Origin: Anisakis pegreffii
Lineage: Eukaryota > Nematoda > Chromadorea > Rhabditida > Anisakidae
NCBI GenBank assembly: GCA_035041965.1
Contig: JAPYMA010000089.1
Location: 1-64,000, forward strand
Reading direction: 5' to 3'
DNA: 64,000 nt
Shown one piece after another: positions 11,923-25,000 of the stretch. Position 1 is the first letter of the stretch. Every line of letters begins with the position of its first letter. The position numbers and the translations under genes are program-made. Below the pieces are notes generated by a model. That model was given only the letters and a program-made list of their open reading frames with translations. It did no database searches and was not told where the DNA came from.

Positions 11923-14900
11923 ATGAATGCTTCTGATGCGGTATGTTGTTCACTACTTATTCATAAGAAAGTTTTGACTAAATCGATTTCAGATGCTTAT
12001 TCACAACTATATTTGCTCCGCATTACTGATATTTCTATTTCATTCTCAGTTTGCTTCAACTCAGTCACAATTACTCGCCAATCCAATTCGGAACACACTT
12101 AACTTATGGAGCCACCTTCTCGATGGAATAGTTTATAGCGATTCTCCAATTGATCAACAACTACCTTACATTGTCAACGATAAGAGTTTACCACATTTGC
12201 AACCTTTATTAGCACCAATTCAGACATCTTCTCCGTTGCCAAACGAGTCAGCAATAATCAGAAAGTCGAAAATAATAAACGAGGAGTTACTGTATCGCCT
12301 TCTGCCGCCGACGAAAGATCAAGTATTAAAATTGCCCGCCACTGAATCTTCAGATAATGCAACAGTTCAACCACGTACCACTACACTGTCTATAGATAGC
12401 CAAGAAATCAACGAACCAAATTCGACACTTCATAACAATGACAATGAAACCTCAAATGCGAATTCTGAGCAAGAGGAATCAATTGAAAATCAGGAGAATC
12501 CATTCGGTCTTATCACATCGATATTACCTAAAGAAGATATGGACAACGAAGCTAGCAAATTACAGAGTACAGAACCTCTGCCCGAAACGCTGCTGACATA
12601 CAATATCACAACACAAAATAGCAGTGTTGCGCCGCAGACTGAACAAAATCAGCAACACGTTGATGAAATGGATGGAATGGCAAGTAGAATCCAGAACGTA
12701 ACAACTGTAACAGCAGCCACTATCACTACACTAATTTCTTCTTCAACTGACAGTACGATTTTCATTGACTCTGATGTCAATACTCCCACTGATACAGATG
12801 GGCCTATTAATTTTTCTCCCGAAATCAACGTTCAATTTCGATTGAAAATGAACCGAAAATCGATAGATACCGAAAAAAGTCCTTCACAGATCACTGTCAA
12901 AAATTCAGAGACGATTTCGAGCCAGAAAGAAATTTTGAAACCATCAACGATGGATGATTCTGCTGACGAGAGTGAAGAAAAAGAATCACAGAATAAACTG
13001 CTAAATGAGTGCAATAATGATACGATTTGTGATGAAATGAGAATACAATCCGGAAACAACACAATGATGAATAACAACGTGAATGATGCGAACGATGAAA
13101 TCATTTCTCATTTCAACGGATTAACAGCTGATGAATTTGACTTAACAAACGACTACATAAATCGTTCGTACGACAATAACTCGTATGAGTCATTCAACGA
13201 AACAACAATCATCAAAACCAACGTGACATCAGAAACATTTGATGACCATCTGGATTTGTATCTTAATAATACACATAATAACTCAGAAAGTAATCTCACG
13301 AGAAGCTCGTCACAGCTGGAAGCCGAACCAACATTGGCCGAAGTAATAAACTTGAAACATAAGAATTCGTCAAAAGGAGTCAGTGAATCAACAAGAGATA
13401 AAAATAGGAGCGACATTCCAGATGCCGAAGAAGATGAATCATCAAATAACCAAGGTATATTCACTTTACATTCCCGTTTTAATGACTTCAAATCACTTTC
13501 TTAAGCACCACTCACATCAAGTATACCCAATGCGGAGTCATAAAATACCATAACAATCTGTAATAAAGTACGTGAAATTCGAAATAATCATTTAAAATGT
13601 CGAATAATATTTCCTATATGCATGAACTCAGAAAAGAAACATATGGCTGACTTGCTTCACTTCTGTTATTTGAATGATGAATCGTTTTAAATGGACTGTT
13701 GATTCAGTCCAACACTGTAATAATGAAAGAATTTTGGGATTACTTTCTTTGTTGTATCTTCGTAAGATAAAATAAGATATCCAACTTTTGACGGCAATTT
13801 CAGACGTTAACATTTAATTGTCAGCACTTAGCATTATCTGGCTTGGCATTTCAAATAATCAAAGCTTTCAAAATTTTCACACGAAACCATTATTGTATTA
13901 TATTAATCATTGATAAAATTTCACGCAAATTCAACTCAATGATAAATTCGATTTTTCAGTCACCGACACCACTCCAACCTCAATCAAATCGTCCGTTACT
14001 GAACACATTACTCAACCAACTACTAATAGCTCATTCAACACATCAAATTCGTTAGATCAACCATTTCCTCAAACCTTACCCAATTTTCAACCAAACACCA
14101 AACCAAATTTAAATCTGTTGACACCAATAAACGACATAATTGATGGTATTGGTCCAATTATTCTACCACTTCTTGGATACACCCGCAACGTTAGTAAAAC
14201 ATGTTATTCTTATACAGAATTCTTTATCAATTGCAATTTCACACGCTTCAAGTAATACTTTCAAAAATAATTTTTGACCTGCATGGAAGAGAAAGTGATT
14301 GAATAGTTTCATGCAGATGTCCTGCATGCACACAAAATGGTTTTAGCTAAGGACATTGAATGATTCGGATGATCTATCCATCATAACATCTCTTGCAATC
14401 GCATCGAAACTATAAGAATTTAATTTCATGGTAGCTAAAATGTTACATAAAGGAGGAAATCTAAACATAGAGTTGATCGGTACAGAGGATAAATTTGCTG
14501 CCTATTTTTCGACAGTGAAAAGCAATAGAAGAGCGAATAGTCCGATTCATACTTTAATATGCATACCATTCATACAATTCTGAGAGCTGCAAATGCAACA
14601 TTTCAAAACAATTTTTGGTAATAGAATTCAAACTTAAATGCTCTTCATTTTTTCACATGTTATGCGCTATTTACGAACGGCTATGCTAGAGATATCCGAT
14701 TGGCTTGGTCACTTGCAATACACAATCATAGTGACCAATTGAGTTCGAATGCAAGTTTTAGAAAATGTTCTGTAATTAGCTGAAAAAAATTTCAGAATCC
14801 GAATTCATATTACCCATATGTGAAACAAGTGCATGGAGTAAAGACTTACGTTGATAATAAAATCGGTGAGTCCTTTGTTTTTAAATTATGTTATGGTACA

Positions 14901-16775
14901 GTTGATTTATTTTTAATTGTTGTTCGCAGTAGTGATGGCATCCGAGCGAAATTTCCTGTCGGGGAAATCCGACCGACATGAACTTTCGTCATTCTAACCG
15001 ACTGTCAGAACTGCTCGGTCAGATCAGTAAAATAACACGGTAGCAGTCATAATGAATTCAATCGTTGACACCGCCAAATTAAACGACGATATGACTGAGA
15101 ATTGCAGGGGATGATGCCGTACGAAACATTTATGCGGATGATTCATTACTTGGTCTGAGTACAGCAATAGCACGAGAAATTTTAAGTAATCAAGCGAGAA
15201 CGCAACACGCAGATGTCATTGCCCAGCAACAACCATCACAACAACAAAACAGTGATCATGAAACGAAAGAATCTGTTGATCAGTTGGAGTCAACGCATCA
15301 ATCCACAATAACAACTCATGCTGACGTGAATGATAAACATGATAATGATGATAATAATAATCACAATAACAATAATGGAAATAACAATGAGGACAATAAC
15401 AATATTCAAAGTAGCAATACTGAACGACAGCACTCGATCAACACTAATCAAAAAGATCTCAGCATGATACAACCTTCTCGAAGCGTTCCAGTGGCGAAGT
15501 CAATGATGCAATCAGTCACCTCTGAGGCATCATCAAAAGACTTGAAGAGTACTTTGAATAAAGCCGTCATGAGAAATGCTAGAATCGTCAATCGAACCAT
15601 CAAGTATCCATCTTCGAAAGTATTAACATATCCACGAATTACACTGAATCCATCCAAAAATGATTATCAGGAAACATTCGCTGGAGATATACATAAAGAT
15701 TCCGCTCTGGCTCAGCATCAATACGTTATAGAAGAACATTCAAGACCAATTGCGAAAGTCCCAGTTATGAGTACTGTCGAGAAACTCACACCAGAAACAA
15801 CACTTGCAACGAAAGAAACGAATATTATCGTACCTCCTTTCAATATAAAAGGTTTTCCTGACTCACTCAAAGATTCCAAACGATACGACTCTCAAAGGGC
15901 ATTCAATAATAACGATGGAACTACTGCTGAAATGTCATCGGACTGGTCACATCAACTGCTAGCAAGAGAAACGGCTTCTATGCGTGATACGCGTCTACCC
16001 AATCGTTTCTACCGACGGAAATCACAGTCAACAGATTCGTTGAATACTTCTGGCAAGTTAACGAAACGTTAGTCGCCTCATTAGTAGCCTTTTAGTGATG
16101 AAACACTGACGTGAAAGTAAGCGAATAGAGTGTAAAAAGATACAGTGTTTCGTAAGTAAATTCTCTGCATTTATAATTCATGTGGAATAATATCTTCAGC
16201 AATGAATAAAACGCTCTCAATCAGACCATCTCAAAATTACCAAAAATACCCGATTTTCAACAGCATATATTGGATTTCAGAAGAGCAAGTTGGTTCCCAA
16301 CAATGTAGGATAGTAATAAAAGCAATGACCCAAATGATACAATTAAACGCTGAAATTCTTCAGCTTAATACGTTTCATAAAGAGAAAATTTATCTTTCAC
16401 TGCAATCTTATTTTTCGAAGGATGACTTCATGATTAGTTGTAATAAAAAAGCAATTATTTTAATGGATTGTATGTCATTTATCATAAAATAAAAACAGCT
16501 TTCGATTATGAATTATTTCAGGTGACGGCAATTCATACAATGATAGCCATTCAGAGGCTACTCGCTCGAGGTTTATCAATCGATCTGAGCTGCTTTCATC
16601 AAAGCAACCATTCGAGCATGATGAATCGATGTTAAAATCGAACGATGACAACGCAAATACAGGAATGTTATCCTCACTACCGAAAGACACAAAAACATCT
16701 GCGGGTTTCGGTAGAGGACGAACACCCGATGCAACTTATGAAGCGATGTTCAATGTTCAATTAAATCGAAGCTGA
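11923..16775 (+). CDS. Secreted Asn/Ser/Thr-rich low-complexity protein, about 997 aa, six exons, unknown function
   Basis: Exons: 11923-11940, 11993-13454, 13960-14189, 14796-14865, 15108-16067, 16522-16775; all phases agree. If the tiny first exon is untranslated, translation starts at 11993, the first codon of exon 2. A hydrophobic signal sequence ending near QFASTQS follows. The long exon 2 product is rich in Asn, Ser, Thr, Glu and Asp with many N-glycosylation sequons, suggesting an extracellular, extended, glycosylated protein. Exons 3 and 4 encode the only ordered-looking part (DIIDGIGPIILPLLGYTRN, then SYYPYVKQVHGVKTYVDN), followed by DDAVRNIYADDSLLGL. Exon 5 contains an Asp/Asn homopolymer-like run at 15323-15413, then a basic Ser/Thr-rich tail with RRKSQS. 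AATAAA at 16876-16881 fits the 3' end. I recognise no family. A surface-coat, cuticle-associated or matrix role would be a guess. Confidence 0.75.
15323..15413 (+). repeat. GAT/AAT/AAC-rich codon run encoding Asp/Asn tract
   Basis: Low-complexity AAT/AAC/GAT triplets inside exon 5 of the secreted protein gene, encoding a run of Asn and Asp broken by His, Gly and Glu. Such tracts are prone to length change. Confidence 0.7.
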
Positions 16776-16875
16776 AAGACATGCCATTATCACTCAATCA
16801 TATTCTGTACATTTTTGAAGGAAATGCAAAAGCTCGCAGAAATGAAATATTTAAGACTAAATAATTGTAAATTTT

Positions 16876-16881
16876 AATAAA
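16876..16881 (+). terminator. Polyadenylation signal of the Asn-rich secreted protein gene
   Basis: AATAAA about 100 bases after the stop codon at 16773-16775. Confidence 0.55.
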
Positions 16882-17224
16882 ATCTTCATCACATTTAATC
16901 ACGCTAAGGTACATCATAATATCCATAAAAAGCTTCCAGTATGGAAGAAAGTATGATCCAATACCACGGGTATCCATCGGAAAAAACATATACGACAACG
17001 TACACATGGATTATCAGCACATCCTCCCATATCTAGAAATGTTTCATCCATAATAGTAATTATAATATTCTCCTAAATTTTATATCTTCAACAAAACGCA
17101 GTTATCTTTACACATTTATTTGAAGTAAACTCGCTACTCATATCCCAAAGACCGTCATTATTCATAAACGCCTCTGACGAAGATATATATCGACCAGTTG
17201 AAAAAGAAAAAAAATGGGCAAAGG

Positions 17225-17790
17225 TTTTCTCAAGAACCGTGATTCCATGCAAATGTGGAAAGAACCATTAAGAAAATGTGGAAAGAACCATTAAGAAAAT
17301 TTTTGAAAGAAAGATTTATGAATGTTTTCGAAACAATGTTCTGATAGTAAGATTTCGTGGAAATTTTGGACCCAGAAAGAAAGATTCCATGCTATTTGAA
17401 AATCAGAAATTGTGGAACGAATCATTGAGAAAGTTTTCGAAAGAAAGTTTAGATAGTAAGATTGTATGGAAATTTTAAATCCGGTAAGAAAGATTCCAGG
17501 CAATTTTAAAATCGGAAATTCTGGAAGGAATCATTAACAGAACTTTCGAAAGAAGGATTTTTGAATGTTTTCGAAACAGAGTTTTCATTGTAAGATTGCA
17601 TGGAAATTTTAGTTCCGGAAAGAAAGATTCCATGCAATTCGAGAACCAGAATTTGTGGAAAGAATCATTGAGAATGTTTTCGAAAGAAAGATTTTTGAAA
17701 GTTTTCGAAACAAACTTTTGATAGTAAGATTTTATGGAAATTTTAGTTCCGGAAAGAAAGATTCCATGCAATTTGAAAAAATCGGGAGGA
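17225..17790. repeat. Degenerate tandem repeat, unit about 135 bp, four to five copies
   Basis: The landmark GATTCCATGC recurs near 17241, 17383, 17492 (as GATTCCAGGC), 17626 and 17761. Most spacings are 134-142; the 109-base unit lacks the 26-base block containing GAATGTTTTCGAAACA. Each unit also holds GTGGAAAGAATCATT, GTTTTCGAAAGAAAG and ATGGAAATTTT. At the left edge a 22-base block is directly duplicated (from 17257 and from 17279). Frames on both strands here are by-products of the repeat. Confidence 0.85.
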
Positions 17791-17939
17791 AAGATGCATG
17801 TAATTTTAATATCAGATTGTTAATAGATTTGTTGGGAAAGGATTTGAAGGAATGTTTTTCAGAAATTTTTGCGTAAGTTGATATCAGATGACGAATGTTT
17901 TCCGATGAAAATTTTCGGGAGAATTTGTTTCCGTACATT

Positions 17940-18115
17940 CTGAGTGTAACAGTGTAACAGGTAACTAGGAGAATGTAAGAATGTAATATCATGGACAGAT
18001 ATCATGGATTGGAAGATATCATGGATATTATGGTTAGAAACATGGATAGAATGGAAAGATATCATGGAAAGTTTCCGCATGTTTTGAATGTAACAATGTA
18101 ACAAGCATACTATTG
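17940..18115. repeat. Short-unit repeats: GAATGTAACA and ATATCATGGA
   Basis: GAATGTAAC-type words recur at both edges and ATATCATGGA-type words several times between about 17985 and 18070. It directly follows the 135-bp repeat and may be its degenerate extension. Confidence 0.5.
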
Positions 18116-19265
18116 GAATGTAACGATGTTTTCATTACGTTCGAATGACTGATGATATGATGAGAAGTCTTAAAACGTTTTGTGGCTTATATGACGTCAC
18201 TTCACCTGCTCTGGTCGCTTCTCGCTCTGTGGCAGATCGTTAAGGTTCGATTTGTTCTAGGGTACTATTGTTTTGTTTGAATGATATTATTTTGATTTTT
18301 GATTGACTTCATCGTAATTTTTGATTATATTTCTGATTTTGATCGTAGTTTTGATTATAATCTTAAATTATAATGATATAAGTATGGTAAATATAATTTG
18401 CGATTTACACCGATCGAATTCCTGAAAGGAACCGAATAGAATCGTCAAACATTATGTATATTAAATCAAAAAATATCACCTAGTAACATCATTAACTACG
18501 ATTCGAGTTGCTAATGTTGCATGTACGGGGTGATAAACATGCATATCATGTTCTCGTTTTCACAATTTGTTCCGTCTGACTTCAACAATGAAAATGTGTG
18601 CCAACTAGAAGCCGTCTTGATTTTAGCAATCTGAACTGTATTAAGCTGGTGGAATTATTTGTCATCAACGGCAGAATTAAAAAGTTCTGTCATTCGTACA
18701 TAACAATTATGTAGTATGTTGTGTAGTTACGACCTGTATTTTATGTTTGTAGTATGTAGAACCTTATAATGAACTGTTGTTTCTTTATGTGCAACATCCA
18801 ACTTATAATACAGTCTAATGTTATTATAATGCTATAATTGTAATCCACACGGTTAATCGTCATCATTATCCGCTAACCACTGATACTCATTATAATCCAG
18901 ATAGCCTGAAGTCATATTCAGCTTTCAAAATTCAACATGATATTACAGTTTTTGAGTTTATATTGATATCCAGTTGACAGTATTGATTATGTGACTCGTA
19001 TTGTCTTACTTGTGTGGTTCGTATTCGTTTGATTATATATGATAGTCGTGATTATATGTGATAGCCGTTGAAGACGTATTGAATATTGGTATTTATTATC
19101 GTTTACATATGATAGCCGTGATTATATCTACTATATATGATAGTCGTTGTCGCTTGTTATTACGGAGTTTATATTGATTTGAGTTGAATCCATTAAAGTA
19201 GTAGCAGTTTCGAAATTCGACACTTGATATGATACATCTGAAAATGAAGCAATAGAACATTTTCC
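18116..19265. other. AT-rich non-coding stretch
   Basis: No frame of note. A loosely repeated phrase GATTATATATGATAGTCGT recurs between about 19030 and 19150. No RNA gene was seen. Confidence 0.4.
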
Positions 19266-20225
19266 CTCTCTATTTGTCCGGGCTGGGGACCGGCGCTAAG
19301 CTGGTTTGACTAGCTGTTTTGCCAGTCAAGCCAACTCAGTGGCTAGATTAAAAATGTTTTTTTGCTGCTGAGGCAGGAACCTGTAGAAGAGGAAAGAAGG
19401 TTCCAAACCTCAAAAGGCCAACCGTGGCCACAGCGGAAAAGACGGGGCATAAGCTTACCGAACTCAAGACAGACAATTAAAAGACAGTCATGCTCAGTCA
19501 AGCTCACTCAGCTCAAAGCTCAAGACAGACAAGAAGACGCTCATGTCAAACTCACTCATGCTCAAGACGGAGAAGAAGACGCTCGAAGACAAGGCTTACC
19601 TCACAACGACCCCCAAAAAATTCTATCTCATGGCTCATGTTAAAGTCCCGATGAGCCCTACCTCACGCCTCTCCGACTGGTCGCCGGCGATACCCCCTCT
19701 CCTTACCCCTCGCCCTTCCCTCACCCTCCTCCCCTCCTTCCGCCTCCCTCTCTGCCCAGAGGGCAGAGAGTTCAGCGGGAAGGGGAGAAAGAAAGGGGAG
19801 GAGGGGTGAGGGTCGGGAGAGGGACAGGAAAGGGGGTGGTGCCGGCGAACCAGCCGGAGAGGCGTGCTGTAGGACCCCTAACCCCCCTCTCCCCGCTCAA
19901 AGACCTTAAGGGAAAGGAAACAAAGAGGAAGAGAGAGAGATCCGGCTGCGCCATCGTCCGTCCGTCCGTCGTCCGTCCAGTCGTCCATCCAGCGAACAAA
20001 ATAACAAAGAGAGAGAGAGAGAGAGGGAGAGAGAGAGAACCGGCTTCGCACTATCGTCCGTCCTCGTCGCACGTCCAGTCGTCCATCCGGCGAACAAAGG
20101 AGAACGAGAATGGAGGAGAAGAAAGAGAGAGAGAGAAAAAAGAGAGAGAGGGAGAGAGAGAGGAAGAGAGAGAGAAAAGAGAAAGAGAGAGGAAGAGAGA
20201 GAGAGAACCGGCGAAAGCCTGAAAA
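19266..20225. repeat. GC-rich island with GA tracts and a repeated CGTCCGTCC unit
   Basis: Composition changes sharply from the AT-rich surroundings. 19670-19900 is C-rich then G-rich. From 19925 (AG)n tracts alternate with a roughly 105-base unit that runs from CCGGCT through CGTCCGTCC to CCAGTCGTCCATCC and GCGAACAAA; copies are at about 19950-20000 and 20040-20100, with a truncated third at 20208. Purines are concentrated on one strand at 20100-20210. The frames found here are low-complexity Arg/Glu or Ser/Leu runs, not genes. Confidence 0.75.
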
Positions 20226-22047
20226 TGCGAAAATATTGTATCAAATCCAGAAGATGTATTGAAATTGATACATTGACGTTATCTAGTAACTACAACATCA
20301 CTGTTTTCATCTCAATGTCTATCACATAAAAGTATTCCGCACAGTGACGATACCAACTGTATACTCTGAAATAGAATCACTCAAACTCGAATAATCATCG
20401 ACTGATTCCATCCGCATGAACTGTGTTTATTTTATCGATACTCCATTATTCTACCACGTTGATTATAGTTATTGCATTACTTTCTCATGTTGCACCATAT
20501 GAGCAATTAATTGAATAGATAATATCAACTGATACCTCGGATTTATTGAGGCTTATGTAAGTGTTGATCCATCACGTCTTTAATCCGTGTTAAAGCAACG
20601 ATCCGTTATTGTCGTCCGGTCATCATGTATCGCTCTTGTAAATATCCATCTTAGAATACAACCATATAACCATGTAGACATATAGTCATATCGTAGTAAT
20701 ATATTGTCCCATTATAATTCGCTATAGAGCCATATATCCAGATATTAATCATGTAATAACCACCATAATTTGGTATTTCGTATAACCGTTTATTGATATA
20801 TTATTAACCATTAACCATAATGATATATTATTAACCATATTAACCACTTTATTATCAACCATATTAACCGAATTGAACGAGCAGCAATACTCACCGATTT
20901 CATCGAACTGGAATTAAGTTATGCTATGAAACAGAACCCTTTTATACATTTCGCATTGGGCGTATTCCCGCTTCGGGAGTATTTAAATTCGGTTTCGCCA
21001 AACCAAATATTTCAAAATTCCCACCAGCTGAATGTGATGATCTATTGAAGAATAATTTATCAATGCATAGAAACTAATGATGATGGTGATGATCAAAACT
21101 TATTGGTGATAATGACCGCGATAAAAAAGAATGCAGCGAGCGATTTTTTTCAATTTTGATAGGGAGAGCGGGATCAGTTTCATATTCGATCAGCATCATA
21201 TTCTCTTTTAAATGGGTTACTTGGCATTGACCGATGAAATTTCTGTTCCGGTACTTTTTTCATCTCAATTGCTCTCACTTGCTCTAATGGTTGTTCCCTG
21301 CTTATCTCTCCTCGCGCGACGCGGTCGTGACTCCGCCCTCCTTCCGCCGACACGCGCATATGGCGAAGTGCGTACGTACCTTATATATGTGTTAGGTCAC
21401 ACCCCTTTCAGCCTAGAGCGGTTGGTTGCTTCTTTGTTTTGTTACTGACGTCACGTCACTATTCGATCAATCCACAAACAAACGTCAGCTGTGAATGTTT
21501 ATTCATGACCGTTCATTCATTTAGCTGCTTAAGTCAACTCATCACTCCAAATTGGGTTCCTCGAATGGTTCATTTGTTTTAACAACTCAGGTCTACATAG
21601 TCGATGGCGTACTTTCGACCCGCTCCCTCGTCGTACTTCTGATTGAGATACAAAACACTGCTTCAAATGTTCGGGAGTTGAGTGACTTTTCTTCTGAGTA
21701 ATGATCATTCGCATGAAAAATGTTTACTTTCATTATTATTTCTGTCTTCTCGTAGATTTTCGATAGCTGAAATCACTCGTGAGCACAAATATCAGCGAAG
21801 AATTTAGTTGACAGTCGGCTCATTTATGAGTTTATTGAAGAAACATGATATAATATAGTAACATTTGACCAAGTTGTAGAGCAAGAAATATTAGAAATTA
21901 TTTGCTGATGGGAATAGTTCCGTAGTTGTTCGTTAGTAGACACTGACGGGTAGGTAAAAATTAGCGCTGTTCACGGACGAAATATTTGCGTGTTTCCAAA
22001 GAACACTTATCAACTATTTCTTTATATTTAGCAGTTCTGGAACACAG
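20226..22047. other. AT-rich non-coding stretch upstream of ATG13
   Basis: Contains repeated ATATTATTAACCAT words at 20790-20880 and scattered short frames (for example 21212-21448) with no recognisable product. The promoter of ATG13 should lie at its right end, but I cannot point to a defined site. Confidence 0.4.
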
Positions 22048-25000
22048 ATGTGTGAAGTAACGAATAATGCTGACGACTACCGACAATTCGTCAAATTTGC
22101 CAAATTTTTTACTACCAGATTGGTTAGTCCGTTTTATGATCAAGAAAGAGTAGTTGTATTGCTTTATTAGTCGAAACGTTGTGCATTCATGCTGTCCACA
22201 GGGTGATTGCATCCCTGTTACCATTTGCGGACTAGTAATTTCGCACTGAGAGTGATGATTTAATGTGAAGATTCAAAAGAAAATTGTTCATAAGTATCTT
22301 ATTGTCTAATATTGTCTAAAATCCTACGTTTCTAATTTTATACCACATAGGAAACTCCTTTTCTTCCATTCCGACCCCCCAACCCGTCCTTAATTATATC
22401 AACATTCGAACCATTCTAATGTCCTTTCTATCTGATTACGCACATCATTTTCTGTTTCGTACTGACCACCTAAATGTAATGTAGAGCTATAAATTTGGTC
22501 TATTCTCTAGTTTTAGTGTCAATTCTGATGCTTCATAAATCCATGCTACATCCTTATCAAATATTGCAACCGTTTGCATGTAAGCACTTCATTCATTTAT
22601 TCATTTGAAGTGTTACATATATAAGTGTTAAGGTACAAGCAGTAGTCCAGTCTCGACTTGGTCACACAATCATACAGTCGTGTTATGCAGAACCGGATGC
22701 ATCTGACTGGTTCAATGTTCGTGTCGATGAACTCGGTGAAATTGCTGCTTATATGCGCGCAAATATTTCTCGGTGAATTTTTGAATCTTTCGAATGTTAG
22801 AATTTCAGTACAATAATTACTTATTCATAATTTTGATCGTATTGGTAGTATCCAAGAAGAATTGTTGCCTAATTGCAGTTATCCGCCTGCATCCAGCTGT
22901 GTAGGACTGGAATTCTTGTTGAGTAATGTCGAAGGTGATATTCTTCCGTTAGAATCATGGTAAGCTTTTTCTGCTCCAAAGTTCATTTTTCCGTAACAAA
23001 TCGTCATGCAATAAGCTGCTCTTTTCTCAAGAAAACTGTTGAATTATGACGTAAACAAGTACTTTCTGATCCATTTTAATTTGTGAGGTGTATTATGTGA
23101 TATCAATTGACTACTTATAATGTATAGAATATGGAATGCATTTTATCCACAACATTAGTGATATTTAAGTTGTCTGCAACGATAATATCATATGATAATT
23201 GTAAGATTGTTTTTTTAAAATTATTTGGCTATGTCAGCCCACAATTCCATTCAGTGAATTGTTCGAGGTCTTACTGTTTATGTTGGTAGGTATCAGCTTG
23301 ATTAGATGTTTATTACGTGTTAGATTATCATTTGTATCATAGAGTTAACAAAAAATGCCTAGCCTGCAGCCGTTATTACGATTGTATGATGTGAGCAGAT
23401 CGCAAACGAATGCTTGTTGATCGATCCATGTGTACTACTGAAACGTTCTGGGGTCATTTCTCGAAAAGTGCATTCGGTTTATATCTTGAAATTCGTTTGA
23501 GCTTCTCGAAATTGAAATAAAGCAAAACCAAAACAATTTCGGCCAACCTCAACGACTTTAGTCGGATCGGATAGGCTTTTTCCTCGAATTTGTTGAAGAG
23601 TAATCATGAAGAACTAACGATGGAACTTCCAGGTGTGTACGTTTCGATTCAACAGTTGTCGATGCATCCGTTAATATTCGAACTAAATTATATCATCAAT
23701 TGGGGACAATGTTAAAGTCAGCAATCGCTGCGTCTCGTGTCACTCCCACTTATCGGTACTACGCTCGCAAACAAAGTCCTGAAACGTTCATCATCCTCTA
23801 CAGGGTTTGCATTCGTTGTCTCATCCAACTAAAGTTTGTGTTTTATGTTGATTTGCTCTATGAGTGGCATTTCTATACTTCGTAATTCATTCATTAGTTT
23901 GAGTGAGCTCGACTCTCATTTATTTTATTTCATTGTGTCTGTATGCTTATCATTGCCACTTTTATTTTTGTAGTGATGAGTGAATTTTTTTCAGGTATGT
24001 GAAGGTGAACCCCAACTAGATTTAGGTGAAGGTCAACGAAAATTTCGAATTGGGGTGGTTTCATCACCATTTGGATCCTTATGTGTTGAGTTGTCATACC
24101 GCACTCGACTGGAGATTGATCCGTAAATTTTACTCTGTTCATCAGCTTTTTGAACAAACTCAAAAACAATAGATTAGTTGGACAGTGAATTCGACGACAT
24201 TATGTATAGATGATCGCAATAGGAAAACGATTTGTTCAGGTCAACGAGATGCAATGAAGGTTTGGAAGTGAAGAGTTCTCCTCACAGAAGTCATTCCAAT
24301 TCGCCAACATGTCCAACCGACATTCCTTTCGGAGTTGTTCCAGTAACCGGGGGCGTTTTGGAGGCCGTCAGTCCTGTTTCAGATATCATAAACAACTTCA
24401 ATACAAGCCCCACCGGTCGGGTAATACGTTCAGAAAACATTTCACATTAACGTAATTAATCTCTATTCGTTCACAGATGCAATGAGCACTTCATTGATAA
24501 TGTCAAAACGATCTATTAATTTGAATCTGAATTCGTAGCTAAACGAATTAATTTCATATAAAATCAGATGCAGGCGTTTCTTATCCAAGCGTGTATTTCT
24601 GAATCTTTTGAATTAAATATACTGCAACATCACTTTTTCTGTGGTATGGTACTCATGTGAGCTTATATGAAAGAAATGTGTTCAGAGTGATGTCGTCTTT
24701 GAAACAAATTCTCCACAGCGAACAAATTTTTGTTTGGGTCATTCGTTATCGTCATCAGACGAATCGCTCAGTCACCAGCGTCATTTCGAAACGTATTCAA
24801 GTGACGAACCCATTTTTGGTGAGTTTTCATCAGCATTTATCTACCATCGAATTAGTTTCAATTTTTTTCGTTGCATTTTATAATCCCGAAAATATGCTAT
24901 CAATGTTTGGAAGAAACTTGTAAATAATGTTTGCATTTCAGTTTTATATAATTAACTCAATCGTATTTTCCAGAACACTGTGCTGTGAAATAATTTCATC

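Noticed and set aside
17278..18104. Overlapping frames on both strands at 17.3-18.1 kb
   Set aside because: They follow the 135-bp tandem repeat and repeat its degeneracy; no protein family pattern.
19362..20244. Several long frames on both strands in the GC-rich island
   Set aside because: They translate only to Arg/Glu or Ser/Leu repeats produced by the GA tracts.
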